Assembly: GCA_946486465.1 (NCBI GenBank)
Contig: CAMLTY010000004.1
Coordinates: 1-46,205, forward strand
Source of the DNA: an uncultured Mycoplasmatota bacterium
GTDB lineage: Bacteria > Bacillota_I > Bacilli_A > RF39 > UBA660
DNA length: 46,205 bases
Reading direction: 5' to 3'
The translations under genes and the position numbers were made by a program. Shown one piece after another: positions 10,134 through 17,427 of the stretch. Below the pieces are notes generated by a model. That model did no database searches. It worked only from the letters and a program-made list of their open reading frames with translations, and had not been told where the DNA came from. Position 1 is the stretch's first letter; each line of letters begins with the position of its first letter.

Positions 10134-10160
10134 ATCACTTTCCAATCCTTAAGTTTAATA
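10134..10160 (-). repeat. Inverted repeat D, left arm (hsdS 5' leader)
   Basis: A 27-bp perfect inverted match to 11235-11261. It lies between the hsdS copy 1 promoter and start codon and includes the ribosome site region (GGAAAGTGAT). Confidence 0.85.
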
Positions 10161-10185
10161 AATAGATATTTATTTCTTCATAAAA

Positions 10186-10194
10186 AGTATATCA
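10186..10194 (-). promoter_or_regulatory. Extended -10 promoter driving hsdS copy 1
   Basis: On the minus strand TG, one base, then TATACT (10191-10186) lies 58 bases before the hsdS copy 1 start and just after the recombinase terminator. It is the only clear promoter I can see facing either complete hsdS gene. It lies inside the putative invertible segment. Confidence 0.6.
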
Positions 10195-10204
10195 TATTTT
10201 TCAT

Positions 10205-10234
10205 AAAAAAGAAAAAGTCTTAAACTACTTTTTC
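10205..10234 (-). terminator. Terminator of the recombinase gene
   Basis: Read on the minus strand, an 8-bp stem GAAAAAGT/ACTTTTTC with an 8-base loop is followed by six Ts. It overlaps the recombinase stop codon and separates recombinase transcription from hsdS copy 1. Confidence 0.7.
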
Positions 10235-11188
10235 CTGAAAAACTTTACAAACAAGATCAATACATTTCTTTTTTTGTGAATATCTAGGATGAACATATAA
10301 ATTTAAAGTAATATTTACATTAGCATGACCTAGCAATTCACTTACTGTTTTATAATCAACACCTAAAGATATGCAATTAGTAGCAAAAGTATGTCGTAAT
10401 GAATGAAAATTAAAATGTTTAATTTTTAATTCGTCTAAAACTTTATTAAAATATTTTCTATATGTTCTAGGTTCAATATATTTTTCATTACCAGTAAGGA
10501 TATAGTGTTCTTTATCTGATTTTACTTTCTTCAATATTTCTAAGAAGTCTTTATTTATCGGAATTTCTCTATTAGCATTTTTAGTTTTTGGTGTCGTTAT
10601 AATAACTTTAGATATATTTTTATTTTTATCCTTAATATAAACTCGTTGAATGGTCTTATTAATTGTTAAACAATTTTTTTTAAAATCTACATCTTCCCAT
10701 CTTAAAGCACATAATTCTCCTATTCTAATACCAGAATATAAAGAAATTAATAAACCAATATTTCTAGAATTTATATTTTCTAATACATAGTTTGTAATTT
10801 TGCTTTGTTCTCTTTTAGTTAATACATATAGTTTATTTTCTTTATTATCTTTAGGATAGTTAAAGGTTAATTCTATATGCTTTATTTTATCTTCATTTAT
10901 TCCTTTTTTAATACTACCTTTAATAATTATTGTTATATCCTTGATGGTTTTTTCTGCTAATCCACCAGTATTATCTTTTCTTCCGTTTTTAGATAATTCT
11001 AGTAAAAAATCTTGAATTACTTTATGATTTAATTCATTAAGATAATAATTACCTAATTTAGGAATTATATGATTAAAAATATTATTAGAGTAGTTAGCAT
11101 ATGTAGATTCTTTGATATAATCTTTTTTTTCTAAAAGCCACGTGTAAATCCAATCTTTGTAAAGTATTTTCTTACTTTTCAATAACAT
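10220..11188 (-). CDS. Tyrosine recombinase within the hsdS locus
   Basis: This 322-residue XerC/D-like integrase has an N-terminal SAM-like core-binding domain and the C-terminal catalytic domain: Arg in SGIRIGEL, HSLRHTF (H-x-x-R), LGHANV and the nucleophile Tyr in NLYVHP. I place the start at the ATG at 11188, preceded by GGAAAGGAG. A TTG 30 bases upstream overlaps the -10 box and is unlikely. Recombinases of this class sit in phase-variable type I loci of Firmicutes and invert hsdS segments. Here four inverted repeat pairs surround it, so the same role is likely. All catalytic residues appear present. Confidence 0.9.
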   Translation of the reverse strand: MLLKSKKILYKDWIYTWLLEKKDYIKESTYANYSNNIFNHIIPKLGNYYLNELNHKVIQDFLLELSKNGRKDNTGGLAEKTIKDITIIIKGSIKKGINEDKIKHIELTFNYPKDNKENKLYVLTKREQSKITNYVLENINSRNIGLLISLYSGIRIGELCALRWEDVDFKKNCLTINKTIQRVYIKDKNKNISKVIITTPKTKNANREIPINKDFLEILKKVKSDKEHYILTGNEKYIEPRTYRKYFNKVLDELKIKHFNFHSLRHTFATNCISLGVDYKTVSELLGHANVNITLNLYVHPRYSQKKKCIDLVCKVFQEKVV

Positions 11189-11209
11189 GATAAACTCCTT
11201 TCCAAAGAT

Positions 11210-11215
11210 ATTATA
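11210..11215 (-). promoter_or_regulatory. -10 box of the recombinase gene
   Basis: TATAAT on the minus strand, about 20 bases before the GGAAAGGAG-ATG start of the recombinase. No clear -35 box. It lies next to the right arm of repeat D. Confidence 0.5.
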
Positions 11216-11234
11216 CAAAATTCCAATTTTAAAG

Positions 11235-11261
11235 TATTAAACTTAAGGATTGGAAAGTGAT
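11235..11261 (+). repeat. Inverted repeat D, right arm (hsdS 5' leader)
   Basis: A 27-bp perfect inverted partner of 10134-10160, ending 5 bases before the hsdS copy 2 ATG. After the repeat the two coding starts remain similar but are no longer identical. Confidence 0.85.
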
Positions 11262-11266
11262 ACTTA

Positions 11267-12454
11267 ATGAATATACCAAAACTAAGATTTAAAGAATTTA
11301 ATGATGAATGGATAAAAATAGATTTATCAACATGTTTTGAGTATTTTAGTACAAATTCGTTATCTAGAGAACAGTTATCTGATCATGGAATAATAAAAAA
11401 TATTCACTATGGTGATGTTCATAAAAAATATGGGAATGTGGTCGATGTTGAAAATGATGTTGCTATTTATATTAAAGATGCAGAACAAATCAATAAATAT
11501 GAATTCTGTTGTGAAAACGATATTATATTTGCGGATGCATCAGAAGATTATGATGGAATTGGTAAAGCTATAGAGCTTATAAATGTTAATGAAAAGCTTG
11601 TTTCTGGGTTACATACCATACATGCAAGAGATAAAAAACAATTTTTTTCTCCATTGTTTAAAGGCTATTATTTCAATACACCTATTATTCATAATCAAAT
11701 AAGGATTTTAGCAAATGGATTCAAAGTTTTTGGTATATCTAGAGATAACATTAATAATTTAAAAGTTATGCTTCCTTCTAAACAAGAGCAAGAGAAGATT
11801 GCAAAACTTTTATCATTATTAGACAAAAAAATACAACTTCAAACTAAGAAAATTGAAGCCCTTAAGTTATTTAAATCATACACAAAAAGTGAAATATTTA
11901 AAAATGGAAATCATGTATGTAAGTTGGGAGTTATATTAAATAAATGGAATAAAAAAAATAAAGATGGCGCTATTAATTATGTTGAAAGTATAAGTAATAA
12001 AGCAGGATTTATTCCTCAATCAGAGCAATTTGAAGACCGAAATGTTGCTAGTAAAAATCTAAGAAATTATTATGTTATAAAAAAAGGCGTTTTTGGATAC
12101 AATCCTTCAAGATTGAATGTAGGTTCTCTTGCACTAAAAGAAAACGATTTTATAAGTGTAGTTAGCCCACTATATGAATGCTTTACAACCACCCAAAATA
12201 ATACATATTTGTTTGAATGGTTTAATTCAAATAATTTTAAAAAGGAAACTTTTTCAAAATTTGAAGGCGGAGTTAGAAATACATTAAATTTTAATAATTT
12301 ATGTGATATTCCAATTAATTTACCAGATATTGAAACTCAAAATCAATATGCAAAATATTTTAATAAAATTAATTTTAAAATAAGTCTAGAAGAGCAAAAA
12401 TTATCTGAATTGGTAAAATTTAAAAAAGGATTGTTGCAAGATATGTTTATATAA
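11267..12454 (+). CDS. hsdS: Type I specificity subunit HsdS, copy 2 (plus strand)
   Basis: A complete 395-residue HsdS with the same layout as copy 1: start MNIPKLRF, TRD1, central helix QTKKIEALKLFK, TRD2 and C-terminus KKGLLQDMFI. Both TRDs differ from those of copy 1, so the predicted DNA targets differ. It is transcribed away from hsdM. I see no convincing promoter between the recombinase start and this gene, so it may be silent in the present orientation and switched on if the segment 10134-11261 flips. The GGAAAGTGA ribosome site lies within repeat D. Confidence 0.9.
   Translation: MNIPKLRFKEFNDEWIKIDLSTCFEYFSTNSLSREQLSDHGIIKNIHYGDVHKKYGNVVDVENDVAIYIKDAEQINKYEFCCENDIIFADASEDYDGIGKAIELINVNEKLVSGLHTIHARDKKQFFSPLFKGYYFNTPIIHNQIRILANGFKVFGISRDNINNLKVMLPSKQEQEKIAKLLSLLDKKIQLQTKKIEALKLFKSYTKSEIFKNGNHVCKLGVILNKWNKKNKDGAINYVESISNKAGFIPQSEQFEDRNVASKNLRNYYVIKKGVFGYNPSRLNVGSLALKENDFISVVSPLYECFTTTQNNTYLFEWFNSNNFKKETFSKFEGGVRNTLNFNNLCDIPINLPDIETQNQYAKYFNKINFKISLEEQKLSELVKFKKGLLQDMFI
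11840..11875 (+). repeat. Inverted repeat C, right arm
   Basis: A 36-bp partner of 9547-9582 with one mismatch (GAA versus GAT codon), in the central helix of hsdS copy 2. The match stops abruptly after TTTAAA. Confidence 0.85.
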
Positions 12455-12471
12455 CTTTTCTAGTATCTTCT

Positions 12472-12494
12472 TTATTTAAAAAAGGACTATTAAA
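12472..12494 (+). repeat. Inverted repeat B, right arm
   Basis: A 23-bp perfect inverted partner of 9533-9555, marking the exact head of the silent TRD2 cassette. Confidence 0.85.
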
Positions 12495-13054
12495 TTCCTT
12501 TTTTCAAAACAGACAACCTAATGTTACTATCGAAAATTGTATTTCGTATGGTAAAGCTGGTGGTACTCCATCATCAAAGAACAAAGATTATTATGATGGA
12601 AATATTCCTTTTTTAAGTATTAGTGATATGACAAGTCAAAAAAAATATATATTAAAAACAGAAAAATCAATTTCGCAACAAGGAATTAAAAATTCGTCTG
12701 CATGGATTGTTCCGAAAAATAGTATAATATTATCTATGTATGCTTCTTATGGATTAATTGCTATAAATAAAATTGAACTTGCTACAAGTCAAGCTATGTT
12801 TAGCATGATTGTTAATTCAAAAAATAATATTGAATATATTTATTATTATTTAGAGTTTCTTTATAATAATAATTATTATGATCGATTAGTATCTATAGGC
12901 ACACAAGCAAATTTGAACACTGATAAAGTGAAAAAAATAAAAATATATTTGCCAGATATAAATAGTCAAAATAAAATTAGTAAAATATTAAAATTATGTG
13001 ATGAGAGAATTGAATATGAAAATAAAAAAGAATTTGAGTTAAGAAAATTTAAAC

Positions 13055-13079
13055 AAGGACTTATGCAAAATATGTTTAT
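13055..13079 (+). repeat. Inverted repeat A, right arm
   Basis: A 25-bp perfect inverted partner of 9008-9032 at the tail of the silent TRD2 cassette. Confidence 0.85.
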
Positions 13080-13202
13080 TTAGACTTGCAATCTCATAAA
13101 ATCAGAGCTAACATACAACACAAGGAATCGATTTTTATCTGATATTTTTTAAAGATGATACTCATCGCCCAACATATTAAAAGTCGAATAATTATTTTTA
13201 AC

Positions 13203-13233
13203 AAAGAAATGAAATTATAATCATTTCTTTTTA
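13203..13233 (+). terminator. Terminator after the hsdS block
   Basis: A 10-bp stem (AAAGAAATGA at 13203-13212 with its complement at 13221-13230) runs into TTTTT. It closes the restriction locus. The 120 bases before it hold nothing I can recognise. Confidence 0.7.
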
Positions 13234-13244
13234 TTATAAATATA

Positions 13245-13253
13245 TGATAGAAT
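13245..13253 (+). promoter_or_regulatory. Extended -10 promoter for the GmrSD-SWIM-pRiA4b operon
   Basis: TG, one base, TAGAAT, 22 bases before the GmrSD-like start. The wording TATGATAGAA recurs before the SEC-C array (17387-17396) and before its third gene (21453-21462). Confidence 0.55.
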
Positions 13254-13274
13254 AACTTTAGGAGTGTGAATGTA

Positions 13275-15104
13275 ATGATTAAATATACAGAGCCAAATAA
13301 TATAGCTCAAATATTTTCTAATGAAAAGAGTATTTTATATAACATACCAAAATATCAAAGAGAATATACATGGGGACAAAAAGAATGGGGATTATTATTT
13401 AATGATGTAATTGAAAATGATAAAGGATATTTTTTAGGTTCTATTATTTGTGTAGATGATAGTGTCAGTGCTTGGAGTGATGCTATATTAGAAGTTATTG
13501 ATGGACAACAAAGGTTAACATCTATTTCTATTCTATTAATAACTCTATATAATAAATTAAACAAAATGAAAAGTCAGTTAGATGAAGATGGACTTACAGA
13601 TTTAAATAATATTAAAAGAGAATTAGTTGTTAAAAGAAATGGTAAAAATATTTCAAGATTAAAACTACAAGTTCAAAATAATAATAGAGATGACTATTTT
13701 AGTTTACTATGTGAAAATGATTTGCTTTTAGACTATGAAAAAAAGAATAATGCTGGTAATAGAAGAATATATCGAGCCTATTATTACTTTTCTAATTTAA
13801 TTGATAAATATATAGAAGAAGTTCAAAAAGATGATTCAGATTTGAATGAAATAGATATTTTATTTGAGTTAGTAAACAAATTTAATTCTGCTATCTTAGT
13901 ATCTATTCAGGTAGAAACTCATAAAGATGCTTATATGTTATTCGAATCATTAAATAATAGAGGAGTTCCTTTATCTGCTATTGATTTAATTAAAAATTTA
14001 TTAATTAGTGTGTCAGATGATGATGCTAAATCAAATGAATGTTATTCTAAATGGAAAAAAATACTTTCCTATTTAAGCGATGATTATAGCGTACAAGAAA
14101 GATTTTTTAGACAATTTTATAATGCTTATAGAGATGAATTAAACGAACCATATAAAGCAGAAGGAAAAGTAAAATATGCATTAGGTTATCTAGCTACAAA
14201 AAGTACAATACTAGATATCTATGAAAAATTAATTAAAACAGATTATGAAAAATTTTTAAATAGAGTTGAAAAAGAAGCAAGAAATTATTCTATTTTAATT
14301 AATAATGCAAGTGAAGATGATGTTATTGAAGAATTAGCACAGCCATTATTTAATTTAGATAAAATTCAAGGAGCACCTTCATATATTTTACTTTTATATT
14401 TATTGTCAAAAAAAGAAGAATTAAATTTAAATAACGAGGTTATTGCAAATATTATTAACTATTTAACAAAGTTTTTTGTTAGAAGAAATATTACAGATTA
14501 TCCAAACACAAGAAATTTAACAAAGATATTTATGGATTTAGTAGCACTAATTAAAGATAAACAAGATACTGAAATATATGATTTGATTATCAATAATTTA
14601 AAAGCTAATTCATCATCTGATGAAATATTTGAAGCAAAATTAAAAGGATCAATATATTTAGATAATCCAGATGCTACAAGATTCTTATTATGCTATTATG
14701 AAGATAAATTTAAGACTAATGAAATATATACTAATTTGTGGAGCAGAGATAGTAGTAATAAATATATTTGGACTATAGAGCACATTTTTCCTGAAGGAGA
14801 AAATATTCCAACAGAGTGGATTAATATGATCGCTAATTGTGATAAAGATTTGGCGGTTGAATATTTAAATAATTATATACATACTTTAGGAAATTTAACT
14901 ATAACTGGATATAACCAAAACTTAAGTAATTTATCTTTTGAAAAGAAAAAGAATAGGGTTAATAAAGATGGTAATTACATTGGATATAAAAATGGATTAA
15001 AATTAAATGAAGATATAGTAAGTAAAGACTCATGGCATATTGAAGATATAAAAGAAAGAACAAATAAATTAGTAGATTTCTTTATAAAAGAGTTTGAATT
15101 ATAA
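13275..15104 (+). CDS. GmrSD-like type IV restriction protein (DUF262 plus DUF1524)
   Basis: This 609-residue protein fuses DUF262 and DUF1524. The N-terminal part has IPKYQREYTWG and the DGQQR motif of the ParB-like NTP-binding domain. The C-terminal part has the HNH-like nuclease motif IEHIFPEGE near residue 500, then HTLGNLTITG. In the known GmrSD enzyme this pair cuts phage DNA carrying modified cytosines in a nucleotide-dependent way; the target here is unknown. I take the ATG at 13275, 10 bases after AGGAG, over a GTG at 13266 that sits too close to the ribosome site. It begins an operon with the next two genes (gaps of 29 and 15 bases). Confidence 0.85.
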   Translation: MIKYTEPNNIAQIFSNEKSILYNIPKYQREYTWGQKEWGLLFNDVIENDKGYFLGSIICVDDSVSAWSDAILEVIDGQQRLTSISILLITLYNKLNKMKSQLDEDGLTDLNNIKRELVVKRNGKNISRLKLQVQNNNRDDYFSLLCENDLLLDYEKKNNAGNRRIYRAYYYFSNLIDKYIEEVQKDDSDLNEIDILFELVNKFNSAILVSIQVETHKDAYMLFESLNNRGVPLSAIDLIKNLLISVSDDDAKSNECYSKWKKILSYLSDDYSVQERFFRQFYNAYRDELNEPYKAEGKVKYALGYLATKSTILDIYEKLIKTDYEKFLNRVEKEARNYSILINNASEDDVIEELAQPLFNLDKIQGAPSYILLLYLLSKKEELNLNNEVIANIINYLTKFFVRRNITDYPNTRNLTKIFMDLVALIKDKQDTEIYDLIINNLKANSSSDEIFEAKLKGSIYLDNPDATRFLLCYYEDKFKTNEIYTNLWSRDSSNKYIWTIEHIFPEGENIPTEWINMIANCDKDLAVEYLNNYIHTLGNLTITGYNQNLSNLSFEKKKNRVNKDGNYIGYKNGLKLNEDIVSKDSWHIEDIKERTNKLVDFFIKEFEL

Positions 15105-15133
15105 TTAATACAAAAGAGAAGATGTGATTAATA

Positions 15134-16783
15134 ATGAAGATAGACTTTGAGGATGATTTTAGTACTAGAATATTATCAAGAGGTTATGAATACTATAAAG
15201 ATGGTTTAGTAGAAGATGTTTTAATTAAAGATAATATTATAACTGCAAAAGCCCTAGGTAATGATACTTATGATGTCTCTGTTGAAGTAGATAATGGTAT
15301 ATTTATAGATGGAGATTGTACTTGCCCTTATGCAAGTGAAGGAAATTATTGTAAACATATGGTAGCATTATTATATTATTTAGAAAATGAGAATCTGGAT
15401 GAAAAAAATAATTATACTACTAAAGAAAAAGAGATTAGAGATAGTCTTAGGACAATTAACAAGATAGAATTAGATGATTTCTTAGTAGAATTATTAATTG
15501 AAGATAGGGATGTTTATGATAAGTTTAGATTAAGATTTAATAAATCATTCCCTAGTTTAACTATTGAAGATTATGAAAATAAAATATATGATGCTATTGC
15601 AAATAGTGCTGGTCGTGATGGTTTTATAGATTATCATGAATCATGGGATTATACTAAAAATATGCATAAGATAACTAGAGAAGTAAATTCTTTAGTTGAT
15701 AATGGTGACTATGTTTTAGCATTTGAAGTTGCCAAAGCTATTTTAGAATCAATTCCTGATACAGATATAGATGACTCTAATGGTTCTACAGGTGAAGTAG
15801 CAGAATCATGTATAGAAATAATCGAAAGAATATTAGAATCTATATTATATGATGAAAACACCTTAGCTAAGAAAATATTAGATTATATTTTAAGAGAATT
15901 AAAGACTGAATGTCTTTCTAATTATGGTATTTACTTATATCCATTATTAGATTATTTTGTAGATAAAAATATTTATTTTGATGAAATAGAAGAAGGACTA
16001 TTAGAATCTTTAGAAAAAGGAAAAAATAAAAAGTACTTTTGGAATGCCAAATATTATGTAGATATCTTAGTTAATATTTATAGTAAAGAAAATGATGATG
16101 AAAAGATTATGAAGTTATTAAAAGAATATTCTACTGATAAGAGTATCTGTTTAAAGTTAGTTGAAAAATACTTAAAACAAGGTAATACTAATAATGCGAT
16201 TACTTTATTAAAGAATAGATTAAGGGAAACTAAAGATAGAGAATATGCTTTAAAACTAGCTGATATATATAAAGATAATAATAAAAAAGTTGAATATAAA
16301 GACATTTTATATCAGTTATTATTTGAATATGATAAGTATAATATAGATATTTACAAGAAAATAAAGCATCTATATTCAAATAAAGATTGGTTAATTGAAA
16401 GAGAAAAAATAATAAGTAGAATTTTAAAGGAAGCGAAAGGAAGCATATATATCATTGATATATTAAAAATTTACATAGAAGAGAAAAAGTATGACGACAT
16501 GTATAATCTATTAAAGGATAAGGATATGAGTACTATTATGAGATATGAAGAGTACCTTTTACCTAAATATAATAAAGAACTAATAAACATTTATGTTAAA
16601 AGTTGTAAGTCATTTGCTAGTAAAGCTTCTAATAGAAGTATGTATAGTGAATTAGCAAGAGATATGCTTCATATAAAGAAAATGAAAAATAGCAAGGATG
16701 AATATACTAAGTTACTTGAAGAGATGAGAGAAAAATCTCGTAATAGACCTGCAATGCAGGATGAGTTATCACAAGTATTATAA
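15134..16783 (+). CDS. SWIM zinc-finger protein with helical repeat tail
   Basis: This 549-residue protein has a SWIM zinc finger: CxC at residues 62 and 64, then CxH at 73 and 75 (CTCPYASEG...CKH). The rest is long, helical and acidic, with TPR-like pairs such as KLVEKYLKQGNTNNAITLLKN, and no catalytic motif. SWIM domains bind DNA or proteins and in bacteria are often in, or beside, SNF2 helicases; such a helicase with its own SWIM finger lies at 35996-39139. The gene follows the GmrSD-like gene by 29 bases, probably in the same operon. Its role is unknown; the context suggests defence. Confidence 0.75.
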   Translation: MKIDFEDDFSTRILSRGYEYYKDGLVEDVLIKDNIITAKALGNDTYDVSVEVDNGIFIDGDCTCPYASEGNYCKHMVALLYYLENENLDEKNNYTTKEKEIRDSLRTINKIELDDFLVELLIEDRDVYDKFRLRFNKSFPSLTIEDYENKIYDAIANSAGRDGFIDYHESWDYTKNMHKITREVNSLVDNGDYVLAFEVAKAILESIPDTDIDDSNGSTGEVAESCIEIIERILESILYDENTLAKKILDYILRELKTECLSNYGIYLYPLLDYFVDKNIYFDEIEEGLLESLEKGKNKKYFWNAKYYVDILVNIYSKENDDEKIMKLLKEYSTDKSICLKLVEKYLKQGNTNNAITLLKNRLRETKDREYALKLADIYKDNNKKVEYKDILYQLLFEYDKYNIDIYKKIKHLYSNKDWLIEREKIISRILKEAKGSIYIIDILKIYIEEKKYDDMYNLLKDKDMSTIMRYEEYLLPKYNKELINIYVKSCKSFASKASNRSMYSELARDMLHIKKMKNSKDEYTKLLEEMREKSRNRPAMQDELSQVL

Positions 16784-16798
16784 AAAGAAGGGTCTAAT

Positions 16799-17317
16799 AT
16801 GGGAACAGATAGTTATAAAGTAAGTGTTAAATTGGAAGAATTTGAAGAGATAATAAAAAGGACATTATTAATTAATGATAATGTTAAAATTAAAGATTTT
16901 TGTGAGGCAATTATTATAAGTATGAATGGAGATTTATCTCATCGTTATGAATTAAACTATAACAATAAATATTATTTAATGAAGGGTATGACTAAAAGAC
17001 GTAATGATGAAGTGTTTATGGGATCAGATAGAATTGCTAAATTATTATTTGATGAAAAAGATGAAATGTTAATAAATTATGATTTTGGAGATAACTGGAT
17101 GTTTGAAGTAACGATAGATGAAATAATAAAAGGACATAATTCCAAAAATGTAGTTTTATTAGATGGAGTAGGTAAAGGTATAGAAGATGATTGTGGTGGA
17201 GTCTATGGCTTAGAAAGATTAATTACTAATAAAGATAATGACTGGGGTTATGATATTGATGACTTTAATATAGATAAAATTAATGAAAAACTTGATAGAC
17301 GTTATAATGATAGATAA
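16799..17317 (+). CDS. Plasmid pRiA4b ORF-3-like protein
   Basis: This 172-residue protein matches the pRiA4b ORF-3 / IS1096 TnpR-like family by its two signature stretches: YDFGDNWMFEVTI near residue 100, and GIEDDCGGVYGLERLI near 126-141. The biochemical role of the family is not established. From memory, this domain is found joined to or beside SEC-C and SWIM motifs, which is the arrangement here: SWIM gene before, SEC-C genes after. The start is an ATG 15 bases after the previous stop, preceded by AAGAAGG. It ends just before a large inverted repeat. Confidence 0.8.
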   Translation: MGTDSYKVSVKLEEFEEIIKRTLLINDNVKIKDFCEAIIISMNGDLSHRYELNYNNKYYLMKGMTKRRNDEVFMGSDRIAKLLFDEKDEMLINYDFGDNWMFEVTIDEIIKGHNSKNVVLLDGVGKGIEDDCGGVYGLERLITNKDNDWGYDIDDFNIDKINEKLDRRYNDR

Positions 17318-17383
17318 TTTGTTAAACCAATTACAAATAGATTTTTTGGTATTATTTGGGAAAAAATCTATATATTTAACAAA
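17318..17383. repeat. Nested 66-base inverted repeat before the SEC-C array
   Basis: The outer arms TTTGTTAAA (17318-17326) and TTTAACAAA (17375-17383) enclose inner arms ATAGATTTTTT (17337-17347) and AAAAAATCTAT (17361-17371). It can fold into one long hairpin with an asymmetric bulge. It ends 5 bases before the next promoter. It may be the terminator of the upstream operon or an operator. Confidence 0.6.
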
Positions 17384-17388
17384 CTATA

Positions 17389-17397
17389 TGATAGAAC
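17389..17397 (+). promoter_or_regulatory. Extended -10 promoter of the SEC-C array
   Basis: TG, one base, TAGAAC, 31 bases before the first SEC-C gene, directly after the nested inverted repeat. No good -35 box. Confidence 0.45.
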
Positions 17398-17427
17398 GTT
17401 GATAGATAAAATTAAAGGAGAAGTAGT

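Larger units (their letters stand above)
10134..11261. other. Putative invertible segment carrying recombinase and hsdS promoter
   Basis: The segment lies between the two arms of 27-bp repeat D. From left to right it holds an outward promoter facing hsdS copy 1, the recombinase terminator, the recombinase gene and the recombinase promoter. hsdS copy 1 and copy 2 flank it in opposite directions. Flipping it would leave the recombinase intact and move the outward promoter from copy 1 to copy 2. The layout is seen in the sequence; actual inversion is inferred. Confidence 0.6.
12472..13083 (+). pseudogene. Silent hsdS half-gene (TRD2 cassette)
   Basis: A frame is open from the central-helix repeat (LFKKGLL at 12472) through a full second TRD to the conserved end GLMQNMFI and a TAG. 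It contains the typical TRD wording GGTPSSKNKDYYDG and SISDM. There is no N-terminal TRD and no start codon or ribosome site at its head; the first internal ATG at 12628 lies inside the TRD. It is therefore a donor cassette, not a stand-alone protein. Its 5' and 3' ends are perfect inverted repeats (23 and 25 bp) of the matching places in hsdS copy 1, so a single inversion would give copy 1 a new second TRD in frame. It lies 17 bases after hsdS copy 2. Confidence 0.85.
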
